In this document: piece after piece, positions 24,983 through 40,275 of the stretch
Layout: every line of letters begins with the position of its first letter
Position numbering within the stretch: position 1 is the first letter of the stretch
Assembly: GCF_009870125.1 (NCBI RefSeq)
Contig: NC_046683.1
Coordinates: forward strand, 2,480,001-2,544,000
Direction of reading: 5' to 3'
Source: Drosophila pseudoobscura
Taxonomy: Eukaryota; Arthropoda; Insecta; Diptera; Drosophilidae
DNA: 64,000 bases
Notes under the pieces: model-generated
Databases searched by the model: none
What the model was told of the DNA's origin: nothing
Seen by the model: the letters and a program-made list of their open reading frames with translations, nothing else
Program-made: the position numbers and the translations under genes

Positions 24983-27417
24983 ATCTCCCTGGATGGCTAT
25001 TGGGGTGTTGCAAACGCGCTGCCAGTTTTCCGTCATGTAGTCCATCAGCTCCTCTGGCGGTGGAACAAACTCTGTTCTAGAGCGGTGGTGCACAGATCAC
25101 ATGCCTCGGATCCTCGCTCGCATTCGATCACTCAGGACACTCGGGGGTGTCCTCGTGTCTGAAGCTATAGAGGTGGGGTACTTCCTGTAAGCACCGTGTT
25201 CCGTCAGGAATTACCTCTCCGTTTCTCCGCTTCTCCGCTTATCGGCCCAGGACCCGGACACGGCTTGAAGAGCGCAGAGTCTGTGTATGCGTATGCTTGT
25301 GCGTGTTTGCCTCTGTGTGTGCGTATGAATTGCAAATGCAAATGAAAATGCTTGAAAATTATATATCATTTTCACGAAACTCTCGATGGGCGTGGCAGGG
25401 GAGTGAGGATTGGAGAGCATGAGAGCTTGAGGAATGGGCTGCTGAGTGGGTGGAGAGGTACATGCGTGCCTTTGCAAATCACGTCGTAATATTTACAAAT
25501 GGTTTCTTGTAATTAAATTAACACAAAACGTGACATTGTCACTGTAGCAGATTTTTAAGCGACATCCACACAGAAGCACACTCACAAACAGACTCACACA
25601 CACACACACACTCACAAATCATGGCAAGGACAAAAGCCAGAATACAAAGTCCCCAAAGCATTAAGCCCAACGACATCTGAAGTTGGGCGTCTAAATTGTA
25701 ACTTTCCCTGGCTTTCCTCGCTCAGCTTTTCCCTGCTCTTCCTGCTTCCTGCTTCTCCCTCTGCCTCTTCGGTGCCTGTTCACTCACTGTTCCCCCCTCC
25801 CCCGCTACTTGTCCCCCGCCCCCGTCCTGCCATTGTCTGGAAATGAAATTTAAAACATAAATGAGCAAAAGTGCGTGCCGCCCGCCCGCCCCACAAGTCT
25901 ATTTGTGCCTCATTTGGGAGCTGCCACAAGGCTGGAGTATGGCTCTGGCGCACCGCCACCCCACCCACTGCCACACACTCGCCTTAAAGTGTAGTTAGTG
26001 CGGCATGTGTGTGCGAGTGTGTCGGCCAGGCAGCCAGGCAGCCAGGCGGCCAGGCGGCCCTTCCCCTCCAGATTAGGAATGTAATTTACAATTTACAACA
26101 TGCTCGCAAATAAATGTCGACTTCTTTTATACAGGCACTTATGCCTACCCTCCTAACCACCTTGCCGTCCTGCCTGCCTTCCTGCCCTCCTATCCTCCCA
26201 CCCTTTCTTGCCCCACCTGGAGACCCGGCGCACACGTACACGTACACGTACACGGACACGGACACGGACCTCGACTTGGTTGCGGCGCCACAAAACGATA
26301 CAATATGTGTATCAAAACACACGACCACATGGCGGCATCGCAATGCTCGTTGGAGGCTTCATCAGTCGCTGCCGAGGAGTGCCACAAAGATTGACAGTTC
26401 TTGCCACTGAAATGCGCACACAAGCAGCACAAAAGCGACAAAAAAACAGCAGCAACAACAACAACAACGACAACAGCATCACCAGCAACAAAAGTTGCCA
26501 CTGAATAAAGGAGAAGAAAATAAAAACCGAGAGGCATTCAAATAAATAAAGGGTGCCGGGCCCCTAATCCAAAGAAAACATCTCAAGAACATTCTGTAGG
26601 ACCCACACTGAATGGGAACTGAATTCCAGGAGGAATTCCATGAAACAACAAAAAGAAAGAGCAGGTGAAAGAGAACAGATTACATACATATCTGTATGCA
26701 CTGATAGTAATTTCTGATGAAAATATACCAACAGGGAAGCCAAATGATATCAAGGGAGAGCATCTCAACCGAGGTTCTGGTACTTCGGGACTCCAGGACT
26801 TCATTTTATAAAATCGATTGCAAATCTTCGTTTGGCGGAGCAAACACCCTGTATCGGACATGCGAGTATGTATCACTCGCATATGTACAAAAGAAATCTA
26901 GAAATTCCTTATCGCACCTCAGTGTGCAGCATTAAGTGGGCCTGTGGCACGGGCACGTTCGAGCTTCACCTGGCATCGCCACTCCACTCCACAGCTACAG
27001 CTACAGCCACCCTCGCCATACTCCCCGCGTGGGGCAAGGATGTAAGTCGGGACGAGTCGGGCGAGAGCGTTGCAAGCAAACCGATTAACTACCCGCCAGC
27101 GTCAGTGTCAACACGAAAGTATTTGCCACATGCCACGGATGAGAGGCGATATATGGATGGCGGGCTGGAGGTGGAGGTGGAGGTGGAGAGGCCAAGGGGC
27201 AACGTGTTGAGAGAGGCAAATGTATCTTGGACGTGCTGTGCCACCGAGGTGCGGTGCGGTGCGCTGCGGTGCGGATCCGAGGCTCTGTAAGGCTGTGAGA
27301 CATTCGGTAATCCGCTCAGCAGCCACCAAACTACAATGTTCGCTCAGCGAGCCAAAGGCAGAGGTTCAGGCAGCTCCCAAAAGCCGAAATCGAAGCGGAA
27401 ACAGAAGGTAAAGCTGG

Positions 27418-27455
27418 GAGCCGGGAGCCGGGAGCCGGGAGCCGGGAGCCGGGAG
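27418..27455. repeat. 7-bp tandem repeat (GGGAGCC)n
   Basis: Five near-identical heptamers in a row. Confidence 0.9.
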
Positions 27456-30400
27456 CTGAAGCTGAGGGCAGTATCTGCTGCAAGAGCAGAGCTGATGCCG
27501 ATGCTCATCGTCTTAGGCTGAAGCTCACTTCACTGGCAACTGGCAACTGGCAATTGGGTTTTCCCAGCATCTTGGGGAAATCGAATCGCATCGCATCGCC
27601 TGGCATCGCATGGCATGGCATCGAATCAAATTGAATGGCATTACAGTTGAACACAGTCGCCATTGGGGGAACCGTAACGGGAATGCGAACGGGAATGCGA
27701 ATGGAAATGGAAATGGCGGTTATGGCCGCATTTATGGGTTTGATTTGGATTCAACGATGTTTCGTTTTCAGCGAGTTATTCATGGAATACGTTTCGAGAG
27801 ATGCACACGTTTATATGGCGAGCCCTTTCCCTTTTACACTGGCTACACTGTTCAGATTTGTTCAGACTTTGTAGTGTCGGAAATCCTTCCCATATCCTGG
27901 AATTTCTGAAAATGTTCAACAAGTTCCCCGGGAATCTGCAGAGGCACTCTTTTCAGGGACCCCCACAGGGAAGTCCTGGCAGTCGGTTGTGGCCAACTTT
28001 ACCCATTGAGAAGTTCAAGAGCCTTGTTCAAAAAACCCCTCCTCCGCTTCCTGACAATCCCCTTTGCAAGGCGGGCGCGAGGGGGAGGCGCAGTGGTGGG
28101 TCAGTGGAAAGGAATTAACAAAGCAATGGCCAAAATGAAAGTGAAGTGCATAAATTTTACACCTAATTAAAAAGTAAATGTTCGCTTTATGCAAATCAAG
28201 TTGTAACTAAATAAATTACCCCAACACCCCCCTCCCCCCCGTCCACGCCCCAGAAGGAGACTTCCAGAAGGGAGCTTCCTTGAATCGACCGAAAGATGGA
28301 AAGATGCAAGATACGCGACTCGGGACCGGGGACTGTGGACTGGGGATTGGGGATTGGACCATGGAATACGGAATCCTGAATCCGGAAGGAGAGATGGAGA
28401 GATGGAGCTGGGCTTGGATGATGGGGGCAGAAGATGGCGATGCCAAGCGGCCTTTTGTTTTATTCTATCTATCTTTGCTTCGTTTTGCTTTTTCCTCGCT
28501 TTTCGCTTTTCCTATTGCGAGTTGTGAAAGCGAAAATAATGCATAATGCTGCTAATGCTGGACCCCACACTCCCACACTCCCACCCTCCCATACACAGGC
28601 AGAGGGGCACGAGCAGACAAAGAAGCAAGGCACAAATGGCCTTGTGGAAGGAAGACTAAGATGCCCTAAAACACTACACTACAAACACTCTCACTTGAGA
28701 TCTTAAGATCGAAGGAATATGAAGTTTGGTTCCTATTTCCAGAGCCTTTTAAAGTCGAATATATTGATCCGATCCGATAAATTGATCTACGATTGGATGT
28801 GGCAGGACTAACACCTTATGTACCTTCCTGGCAAGCTCTTGGCAAACATCTGATCGAAATCGTTATACCCTTTGACAGGGTATTCAGTATAGAAGACGAC
28901 GTCTAAGCTCGGCAGCGTGTTAATCACACTTAATCTCATTTTTATTTCTGGGTCAGCATCTTTATTTATTTTTTTCCTTTTCACTCTCCCGTTGGCCCTC
29001 GGCCTCTAGTGCCTCTACTGCCTCTGGTGGTTCTGCTGCCTGTTTCTATTCCTCTGTTGCTGTTGTCCTTTGGGGCAGGGCATGCAAAGCGCCCTAGACG
29101 CCGGGCCACGCCCATCCCGACGCCGCCGCCGCCGCCGCCGCCGGCTGCCGTAAATATCCTTGACAAATCTTTTTGCCCTTTCGGCGAGCCAAGCGCAAAT
29201 AAAAAGACATTAATTCGTTGTCCTTGTCGTTGCTGCCGTTGTTGCTTTTGCTTTTGGTTTTGCTTTTGCCACACCCACACCCGCACCCACACTCCCAGTC
29301 TTACCCACATCCACATAGCCTCAAGTCGCCCCCCCTCGTTTTACGGCCAGGTAATTTACGTAACGAACCTGACACTTTCTAATTTATAGCATCTGGCAAC
29401 GTCGCTGAATTTTTCGCTGTCTAGGCTGAGGCTCTGCGCCCAGGACCCAGCCAGAACCCAGCCAGAACCCTCCCATTCCCACTTCCACCCTGGGCTCTGC
29501 CATGAGATGATTATGGGGATGATAATGACGTTGGCAGTGGCACTGCATACAGGATGGGGTCTGGGGACTGCCTCAAGAACTTAACAGGTGCCTGAAAGCC
29601 GCATAGAAGGAGCAAAATGCGTGATGAGAGGAGAACGGCAACGAGAACGAGAACGAGAACGAGAGTGAGAGCGAGAGCGAAGGATTAGTGCAGGATCAGA
29701 GGTTATGTAGGTGTCGGAGGTGTAACCAAGGGACGGGGACGGGAACAGGGACGGGGACGGGGACTGTGGTTGGGTCTGGAATTGGAATTGCAATTGGCGT
29801 TGGGATTGGCGTTGGCGTTGGGGTGGTGTTGAGTGCTCGCTGATCTGCCGATTGCCAGGGGGATAATCAGCTACAATGTTTCCAGCATTTAGCTTTGTAA
29901 TTGCCACAAATCCATCTAGCAGACGTACGCAGCTGTTTTCTGGTCCCACTATGAAGAAACGGAACCTTGGTGCTTTAGAAACATTTTCCAAGAAGATGAA
30001 CATTAATTTTCCTCAGAAGGAAGTACGAGACCTTATCAGCCTCGTTCGGCGTCGAAAAACGTTGACCTTTAGATGTGGGGAAATGTCTACAAGGCCCCTT
30101 GATTTGGTTGGTGGTTAACAAATTTCTTGTAAAAAATTGACCAGGCGATGATTCGAAATGGCTCTTTGCAAACACTTTTGTGGCATTTGGCTCGCTTTCA
30201 AACAGCCATGCCGTCAATTGCTGCTTTGCTGCACCTCTTTACCACAATGTGATCATGAAAAATATTTGAATATATTTGAATTCCAAGGCCCTAATAAAAT
30301 TCCTTGACTTTTTTACCTTTTTCCGCTGATCTCCCACTGTGCGACGATACAACACAACTACAAATCGATGGCCTCATGAGTGCTCTTGAAAGATTTGAAA

Positions 30401-33400
30401 CTATGAAAGGTACCACACCATTCTACAGATCTTCCGCAATGATCCATCAACTATAATGTCACATCAGTGAATCCTCAGCCTTCTTCTCACATAAGCATCT
30501 CAATCAGCCATTGAAGGTTGTCTTCGAGACGGCTGTTAGAGCATATGTACATACGATAGCAGATGTATCCATGGAATTTCCATGTAATTTGGTGTAGAAA
30601 TTAGTTCATTTGTGGGAAGTATATATGTCAGCCTTGCCACTTTATGTAAAGCGGCCATAAAGTACCATAGCTCTACTTCCTTTCCACGACTCTGCCCCTT
30701 CCCCTGCCCCTGTCCCACCGCATACTCCATACCGAACACTTTATGCTGTCCATTAGCAAGCCGGGGGCATCGACGCAGTCTGCCCATTAAGCTGATTCCC
30801 ATTATTCTCATTCAATCCCCCATCCCAACGCCCTGCGTTTTTTGCCCGCCCGTTCCCCGTTCCCCATTCCCCATACCCCGATTCGGTACTGGCCAAAGGC
30901 AACAGTTATCGGTTAAGCTGAAAAAAGTCAAGTTGGTAAAAAATGGGAACCTGTGCAAATGTGTGTGTGTATGTGTGTGTGTGTCTGTGTGTGTTTGTTG
31001 GGGTAAAAAGAGAAGCAACGGCCGCAGCGGGCCAGCAGAGCTGAAAAAAAAGTGCGGTAAATGTAACCAAATCCGCACCTAATATGCAAATTTAATGAAG
31101 TAATTCAAAGGGTCGTGGGTCACCCCACCGCCAGAAGCAGAGACCCACACTGAGAGAAATACATATACTTGAATACGGGTATCCCTACTTTTCTTGGCAC
31201 TGCTCTCCTTTTATAGAGACATCATCCGTAGGAACCTATGGATGTCCCTTCTTAAAAGTACAGGCGGGGATATATGGCACTTTCTGGACCAACTGATCTG
31301 CCTACTAGTAGAACGTTTTGAACTCCTTCTACAGAGGGGTGCGCTTTGTCTCTGCTCATAGGAGGACTTAACGACTATTTCCTCAGTGCATGACCCGAGC
31401 ATTTCGGTTCAATTTGACAGAGAGACCTGTTTGCCCAACGCCTTCGCCCGCTCCCATACACACAGCCACCCACAAGCTACCGAGTAGATGAAATAATTCA
31501 CGCAATTTGCCGCACATTTTAGTCAACCTTTCAGAGGCGTCTGGGGAGCACTGGGCAGCCTGTAGAGGGGTCTGAGGTCCGAGCTCTGGGACTCGAGACC
31601 CGGGACCCGGGACTTGGGTCCGAGACAGAACAAACGCAAGTTTGCCTCTTGGTTAATTAATAAAATGACCTCTGTCGCTGTTATGCTCCCTACGAATGGG
31701 GGGGTGGGGGGTTTTTTGTTTGTTTTTGTGTGTTTTTTGTGCTGCTGGACAACTAAAATATTTGCCGCTTAGTGGCACGACACACGTCCACAGAGAGCGT
31801 GAACCAAGACAATGGGGTCAGCAGGTTGCGAGGAGGCGAGACCAACACTCGTGCGAGAGAGCGATGGCAAAAAATAGAAATTAAGAGTTAATTGCGTTGC
31901 TATTAAATTTAATTGTCCCGCTGCCTTCAAAGGGCACACATCCAGAGGGAAACACCCCGCCAGACGGACACAGATACAGATAGAGAAAAAACAAAAACAA
32001 GGAATAAATAAAAATGAAGGGAAAGTGAGTGCAAAAAAGGACTCGAGCATTAAGATGAATCTGTGTCGAGTGCAAATGAAATGGAAAGTATTTTAGGAGG
32101 CTGAATGGCCAATCATTTATCACAACGCTCCATGTTATGCCAAATGTTTTACACCGACGGATTTCTTTCGGGTCGAGTCGGGTTTCTATTAGTATTCGGA
32201 TTACTCACTCTGAAACGGAGCTGCACTCTCACCATGTCTGTCTTTTTCTCTTTCTAATCCACAATCTCTATCGCAGAGGAACACGATCAACTCTTCATCT
32301 CTTCCCTTTTAATCGTCTCTCAATCGTCTCTCACTCGCACCTGCACAGCACTGGGACAGACAGTGGACAAGATCAATCAGGCACAGCAATGGGCCGGGTA
32401 GTGGACGAGAATAAAGAGAACACTGCACTGCACAGATTACACTGAGAATAATACTAGGATCCGACAAGCACTCTAAGGTACACAGTAAAGATAACTAGAC
32501 ATCGGTTCTGTCTATCGAACGACAGGAATGAAAGTCGAAATGTTCCTTTCTTTGCAAGTACAATATATTGGCTCTAATTGAAAACCATAACCATCTATAA
32601 AATATACATATTCGGGCTCATGAATTTATAAAAACCTCCAATAAACAATCGCTCGAATTGTATGAATGTTTGGCAAATAACCAAACAGTTGAACAATTAA
32701 TTAAAGTACAGTTCGTAGCATTTAATTAAATTACGCATCCCACAGGCACTATGAATTTTCAAATAATATACATACATAAATGTATGTGCCTACACACAAA
32801 TTTCTACATGATTTCCATCCGATTTGCATCTCGTAGTACTCACTTTTTTATACTCCATTTGTAGCCTTCATTTATTCTTACCAATTTCACACAGAATTGT
32901 TTTTTATTTTGGAAGCGAACTTCGACGAATCGAATTAAATTTACAAATCACAGAATTTATATGGTTTTGTTTACTGCTGCACTCCACAATTAAATGCAGT
33001 GAATGCCCCTCTCGTGGGCACTTGAAGCCCACAAAAAAAAGAGGAAAAATCACTGAAAAAAGGGGACTATGTGTGTAATCCTGTGCCTGTTTTACACGCT
33101 TAACAAGTCTATTCTATCAGTAAATTCAATATCAATTAATATCAATATTAATAAGATTGTGCACAGCTCTTCAAAATATGTTTTTGCATAATAAAAATCA
33201 AAGTTTTCAAGTGTTTTTTGACATTTGAATGAGAAAATAAAAAGCTTTTAAGCGATTTGGAATTAAATTGATTAAACTCTTCAAATAAAACTTCTGAAAA
33301 AACCATCACTAAGTTGCTGCTTGAATTCATTTAAAACAAAACCAACGAAAGGAAGGCTGGTTTCCAATGGAAGGTCCTATAGTCCGGAAAAGCCATGCTC

Positions 33401-34581
33401 TTTAAGTGAAAAGTTGATGAGCTCTGAGGATAGTTGTGGCAGCTCCAATGTGTGGCGATATTCAAGCCCTTCGAATAGTGGAAGGACCCTTTGTAAGGGT
33501 ATGAAAATCACACCGCTCGCAGTTGTACGTACGCATTCATTCATGCAGCGACCGTCATTCATTTGGTTTATTCACGTACTCCCGCCGCAATTATGATAAT
33601 ACGAGTATGATGTGCACATGTCAAACCAAAATTCATACGCCATGTTGCCCCGGAATGAAGCGCGGTGCGGTGCGGTACAGACAGATGTAACCATAAAGCG
33701 AGCAACCGGGACGGGGACAGGGACAGAGACAGAGACAGAGACAGAGAGAGGAGCCGACTTGGGCGGCACTGTGACGACTGGGACGTGGCCGTGGCGGCCT
33801 CTCGAGTGTGCAACATAATTGAAAGCTGCATGCGTCAACATAATTTTCTGACAACTTTAGTTAAGCATGTAAATTAAGTTAAAAATAACGATGACATTGG
33901 TTGCATAAGCGCAAATGTTGGCGCAGAGGAGGAGAGCCCGTCGCAGTGGCAGTGGCAGTGGCAGTGGAAGTGGCAGGTTGGGGACTTTGCCGCCTGCCGC
34001 CTGCCGCTTTCTGCTCCGTGCAGTCGCTTGCACATTTTTCCTTTGGCTCGGGCTCGGGCTCGGGCACAGGCACTGGCACTGGCAGTGGCACGACTGCTCG
34101 TAATTGGAGCGTGGAATATCACTCTTCATGTTATGACATTTTTTCGCCAACAGCGAATTAATTGTACACTGAGAGAAGTCTGAGAGAAATGGCTATTGGT
34201 TGGCCGCCCTGGCCGCCTTGGCCTCTGCCAATGGAATGGTGAATGCCGTGCACATTTCTGGCAGTGCACTTATCTGGCCTGCGACTCACAAGTATTTACA
34301 CGCCACAAGCACACATACGAGTACAGCACCTGCTCTGGCCCCTCCCCCACACCTCCCCCTCCCGCACTGTGCTGCGGCTGCGGCTACGGCAGTGGCTGGG
34401 CTGCGGCTTCTGGCTGTGGTGTGGTGTGGTGTGGCGTGGGTGTGCCCCCCATTCCCAGTCTGCCCCTTGCATCACATGCAAAGCAAACCCTTAAGCACCA
34501 GAGGAGGAGCAGCAGCAGCAGCAGCAGCATTAGCAAAAATAAAAGGAAAGAAAGCGACGCCAAGGTTACGCGCTACCTGAC

Positions 34582-34615
34582 TATATAAAAAGGCAACTCT
34601 CGACACACTCAAACG
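34582..34615 (+). promoter_or_regulatory. Candidate TATA-type core promoter
   Basis: TATATAAAA at 34582-34590 is followed about 30 bases later by a plausible start area (CTCGACACACTCAAACG), and then by a CA-rich leader-like stretch. A 47-codon ATG frame begins at 34693, but its protein is unremarkable. No gene is assigned. Confidence 0.25.
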
Positions 34616-37600
34616 CCCAGCAGCCAAGACACACGCACACACGCACACACTCGCACACTCGCACACTGCCACTAAAATACCCACTCACTCATATGGAGAA
34701 TATGAAACATGGCTGCCAGACGACCAAAACCAGGAGCATGCACCATAAATTGCGAGTGCATCCTGCTCCTTTTACTGTTGTAGAACTTTCTTGGCTCGCT
34801 GGCTTTATATACCCTCGCTTTATACCCTTCCAGTGAGGGCATCATCATCCCCCGAATCACTACAGCCATGACGGCTGTGTGCAGAAATCCTTCTTAATGG
34901 TGCATCCCGTGTCTCATAAGTAACTGCCATAGGAACGATCCAGTGTCATATTTGCAGATGGATATGCCATGAAATCTAATCCAAGGAGTGCCTCCTCCTC
35001 CTCTATGGTCCCCTTCCCCAGGGAGTCATGGAAAATGGATGTCATCTGAAATCATACACCAAATATAGTCCTTACGGTGCGGTGGGCGCAATCAGTATAC
35101 ATTTATGAAACATGCCACATTCCACACAAATCCCAAATCCCAGCCCAGAATGCAACCATTAATTAACGTGCTCATATAGGAGAGGTTTTTGAAGAGCAGG
35201 GCTTGATCAAGTCTTCAGACTCCGTAGGGCTATAAAAATCGAAAAGCTAAAGCTTTATTCATCTTGTTTCGAGTCTTTTGGTTTCTCCTTCAGCTTCGAG
35301 TATGATTTTGCGGAGGCAAACAATTAAAAACAATTACGAATACCCCCGAAAAATCTTTGAAAAATAACTTGAGAAAAGCAATTAGCAGAACTGGGTATCA
35401 GAACGGAATTCAGTTAAAAGTGGGAAGTAATTTCCACTTTTATTACATCTCGCAAGCATAAAACTGTCCTGAATCACGGCCACAATTATGTTGATTGTTT
35501 GGATAATGAGCATTTCGATTTAAGATGAGAGTCATTTACAACTCAAGCGAACATTATGGCCAATGAAGTTTTCACCAGCACCAGCAGCAGCAGATAATCC
35601 ATGAATCTGTGGCCAAACATCTTCGGCCGGTGACCACTCCATTGTCTCCACTCCATTATTGTCGACATCAACCCAAGGAATCCAATGCTGTTGTTCGTGG
35701 GTCGTTCACAGCGACATGGCCAGTGGCCAGTGGGCACGAGATAGAGGATAGGGGACACAACTTTTTGTCTCCCTCCACAACAGTATCAGAGACAGGGACA
35801 GGGATAGGGGCAGAGGCGGCGGGACAGATTGAGGGACGTTTATGAACGAGAACGCCCACAATGCCCGTAAAGTGCTTCATATTACGGCACTAATTGCATA
35901 ATTTCGTTGCCATTTTTATTAGTCTCGCAGTGCGATGCTCCTGCCTTTGATGTCCGCCAGAGTAGGAGCCAGTCCAGCAGTCCACCAGTCCACCAGTCCA
36001 GCAGCCACTGTCCGACTCCACAAACTCGTACCCACAAGCTCCATACTCGTCCCATCGCATCGCATCGCATCGCATACCATTCTATGCCATTCCTGGCTCT
36101 TTCCGTGCCATTTACGTTCGAGTGGAGTTCGACGGGCGACTGGGGAAATGGAGAAATGGAGAAATGGAGACTGCAAACGAGACCGAGAACAAAAGCTGTC
36201 GCCCACAATTGCCATTAGATTATTATAAAACGGGAGTATTTATTGCATAACATGTACATAGCAAAGAATGTAATGTCTCTGAATTGTCAGCGCTTTCGGA
36301 GCGCTTTCGCTTCGGTTCAATTGAACAGACCCCTGGCCAGAGATGCCACCGTGACACAGGATACAGTGAATGCCAGCGAAAGAGTCACTCCACAAAGCCG
36401 CAGAGATGCTTACATTCGAAAACGAATAGAAATAATGACAATCTACATTGTAAACTGAAGAATGTGTGAATGTACCAAAAATATATGTGGAAAGAGCTAA
36501 GAGACTAAAAAACTCGGACCTTACTTTTGCCAAAGACTTTTGTGATCCAAAGTTTCGAACTCTACGAGGGGGAAGCAGTCCCAGTCTCAGCACTGCCTTT
36601 GTTAAGGGACTCCACTCTGTGAAAGACACTGAGCAGAGCGCCCGATGTCCGACAAGTCCCGCCCGATTGAGCAGCACTTTTCCAATCCCCATCCCCATCC
36701 CCATCCCCAATGCCCCATGCTCCTCGGGCGGGGAGGGGAGTATTTTATAGTCGCTTAATAACGACTCCCTCTGGACCCACACCCCAGCACCTACATATGT
36801 ATGCACGAGTATGTATGTATGCCCAAATGGTCAGCTCATGATGATCCGCGTGACAGTGAGCCCCGTCCAGCACTGAGGGGGTGCTGTGTGTGGTGTGTGG
36901 TGTGGGGTGTGCGGTGTGGGTCTCCACCTGACAGATTTAATGGGTTCAAAATGCTGGTCACCATAATATTCTCTGCTTGCTGCTTTGTTCTTATTTGCTG
37001 TTGTACTTCCGAGTACTTCCGACTGTTGCATTCATGACTGCCTCTGGCAGCCTCGAGGGACATCTGTCCCCCCTACTGAGCACACGGCGAGGCTGTGCCG
37101 CCCGGGAGTCCCGCCAATGAGCTTGTTTTAGCATAACCAATTCGTAAGGGTTCATTACTCCCGTGGAAATACGGTATCGATGCTTCAGTGAAGCACTTGC
37201 AGCACTAGGCACAGACTCCAGACTGTTTGTTTGTTTGTTGCATGCCACACTGCTAAAATAAATGAAAGTGTTTTAAAGGTGCAAATACGTAAAGCTACGA
37301 TTTGTTCTGCTCTTATACTTTTTTTGCCAAAAAGATAATGGACTTTCTATCAAAAATAATGATAATCCCCGGGAGGGATCCAATTCTGATAGAGATTTCC
37401 AGGGAGAGGTTTCAGAGTTGGTCATATACATACCTTACATGTACATTATATAGTTCCCGATTGAGTTCGGTCTTACAAAATGGTTTTAGTCGATAGATTC
37501 GATTTCTTGGGTTCCATTTTTGAATGATTTCAAGCAAAGTTTTTCCTTACAAATTATGATTCAATCATGTAAATAGCTCCAATATGTCTCTTCTACACAT

Positions 37601-38672
37601 ACATCTTACAACTGTTTGAGAGACTTGTTAATTGTCAACGATTTTGTATGAAACTTGTCCAAAAAAAGGAAAAGCCATCTATTATTTCCTCCCATTAGGA
37701 CTTCATTATAGAAATCTCCTGAGCTTTAAGTACATTATAGAAATAAGTTTTGCTTTATTTTTTATTTCAGCATTCATCCGAGCATTCAAGAGGATGGGGA
37801 AATAGAATCTGATAGATCTGAAGACGATCTTGCTTTTGTTGAAGAAGCAACTTCTGTGAACCATCGTACATAAGGTCTGATCTGAAGAGCGACCATTCAA
37901 ATGAGGCACCCATGAAAAAATACCTAGGGCTCTGCGAGTATGACAGTGTTTCGTAGCGCCTGCTCTTCCCCGTTGATTGATTATATAATAAAAAGTGCAT
38001 CAAAAAGCCCTCGTCTGTTTTTATGCCCGTGGGGATTTTTCAGCGTTTGTGGGAAATTATATAATTCTGGTTCTTGTTTTTTGTTTTGCTTTTATCGGCC
38101 TGCAGCAGAGAGGGGTTCGTAACAGCGATAAAATGGTAGCCGGCACCGCGTCATCGCGCCAAGCCACTTCCTCCTGCAGCCGCAGCCACAGAGCGATAGA
38201 GTGTCGGGGCGGGGGAGAGAATAGGGGATAGGGGGATAGGGGGATAAGGGGATGGGGCGAGTGCGTTGCACGCATATGCAGAGATTACGATTACGTATTC
38301 AGGAATGCACGAAGTTTAAAAAGTTCCAAGCCCATAAGCCACAATGGCCACGTCTCACACAGGCTTGACATTTATTATCTGCCGCTTCTGCCGCTTCTGC
38401 CGCTGCTGCTGCGGCTCCTGATGCGTCTTTTCATGCCCTTTCCGAAGTCTTAATGCCTTCTTCCAGACGTTGGAAGCGCAAAGATTTACCATCCATCCAT
38501 GGAGATGGCCTTTCTCTTGAGTTTTTATTCCAATTTCGATGCCATTCCTCTGTCTGTCCCCTGATCTTGAGTGGAACAAGGGATCTGGCAGGGTATCATG
38601 TGCCGCGGCCATGCAGCAAGCCTTCCTATTTCGTTTTTATTGGAGTCCCACACAGCGCACACACACATTTAT

Positions 38673-38693
38673 AAGAGAGAGAGAGAGAGAGAG
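38673..38693. repeat. (GA)n microsatellite
   Basis: Uninterrupted GA dinucleotides, potential GAGA-factor-type binding sequence. Confidence 0.85.
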
Positions 38694-40251
38694 ACGGACC
38701 GACCGAGTGAGAGATGTGTGATGTCGAGCTGGAAGAAGAATGAGAGCCATGGCCGGACCCAGACCCGGACCCGGAGCTGGAGCCGGGCTCGTTTTGCGGT
38801 CGAGGGTCGGCGGTTGTCGGTTGTCGGTTGTCGGTTTTCGGCTTTCGTCTGTCGTCTGTCGGACGGAGCCATTTGTATGCCCCGTTTGGCCATTCTACGT
38901 GTCGCAGGAGGAGGGGGTCGACCGAACTGGGATTGGCCTTTTGATTTCGTTAGCAAGTTTGGCCAAACTCTCTTATTCCCGAGTCCGCACACGTTTTTGG
39001 GAAATGTGCATTTTTCGCTAAATGTTTTGTAAATGTTTCCGCTCTCAACTTTATAATTAGTTAACGTTGCCATCGCCCAGAAGCACGGGTAAGCCCTGGG
39101 AAAGAAAGCTGCGACAGCAACAGCAACAGCGACAGCGGCAAGGACAGCGACAGCGACAACGTCAACGGAAGCGGAAAAGCCAGAGAGGAGAGAGCATAAC
39201 GGAAATTATATAAGTTGAGGGGAGGGGAGGGGAGGCACACACACACAGAGACAAGAAGGTCCCACAGAGTGGCCACCGATGCTCTTCTCGTGAAGGACGA
39301 AGGTCCATGCAGTGGCGATCATTTCTGGATACATTTTGGATTATTTACGTAAACCTTTTCTGCCACCATTCTTCTTAGCCAACGGCCCCAGGGAGTCTAT
39401 TCTTATCATGTCTTTCCCTATTCGGGCCACTTACCATTCGGCTTCAACAAAGGACTAACCCCAACGGATTCGACTAGGAAATAGTGGCAAATAGGTGGTT
39501 TCCTCAGCCAAGGCCATGCGCGGACTCAACAGGTGAGGAAGCGCCCAGGTCGGCCCCCTCCAGTCCATTCGGAGGTGACGTTCCTTTGGCTGGGGGGAGC
39601 CAGGAAATCGTAGCTATCTCAAAATGAGTTAAGTGTCAGACGGCTGGCCACAAAAGCTTTCATCTTCCACTTCCCAGGCCACACACAAACAAGGACACGG
39701 ACACCGACACGGCTGGTGGGAGGGAGGCGGCGGGGGACCCCTGGGGCGGTGCCATGCAAAATGCCGAGCAACGCAATCCACCCACACGGGGCACTCGGGA
39801 CCTTCTCGAAGCTGTTTAATTAGATTTTCACTGCGAGATGTGAGTCGCGTGATTGAGTCACAGCTGAACTGGGAGCTGGGACTGCGAATGGGTCTGGGAC
39901 TGGGACTCGAAGTGGGTTTCGGGTTGAGGTTCGGAGACTGCCAATGGGGCGTCGACTGGGACTCCAACTGGGACTCCTACTGGGACTGTGACTGCGTGCT
40001 GGGGCTTGGTCTGGGTCTGCATCTTCGGCTCGAATTGAAGTTTTAATTAAAAGGCAACTACTGGATTGGGCAATCAAATGCATTTGAAGCACCTGCTCTG
40101 CTGGCTGGCTGGCTGGCTGGCTGTCTGGCCGCAACTTATTAAAAACTGTCAGCATTATGTTAATTAGCACCCGAAAATGTGGGGGAATCCAAACCAAAAT
40201 GTCGCGGCAAATCAATCAAGATTCAGAGCCGTTGCCTGCTCTTGAGGGAAA

Positions 40252-40275
40252 CCCCCCCCCCCCCCCCCCCCCCCC
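40252..40275. repeat. Poly(C) tract of 24 bases
   Basis: Twenty-four consecutive C. Such runs are rare in fly genomes and prone to length error in sequencing. Confidence 0.9.
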
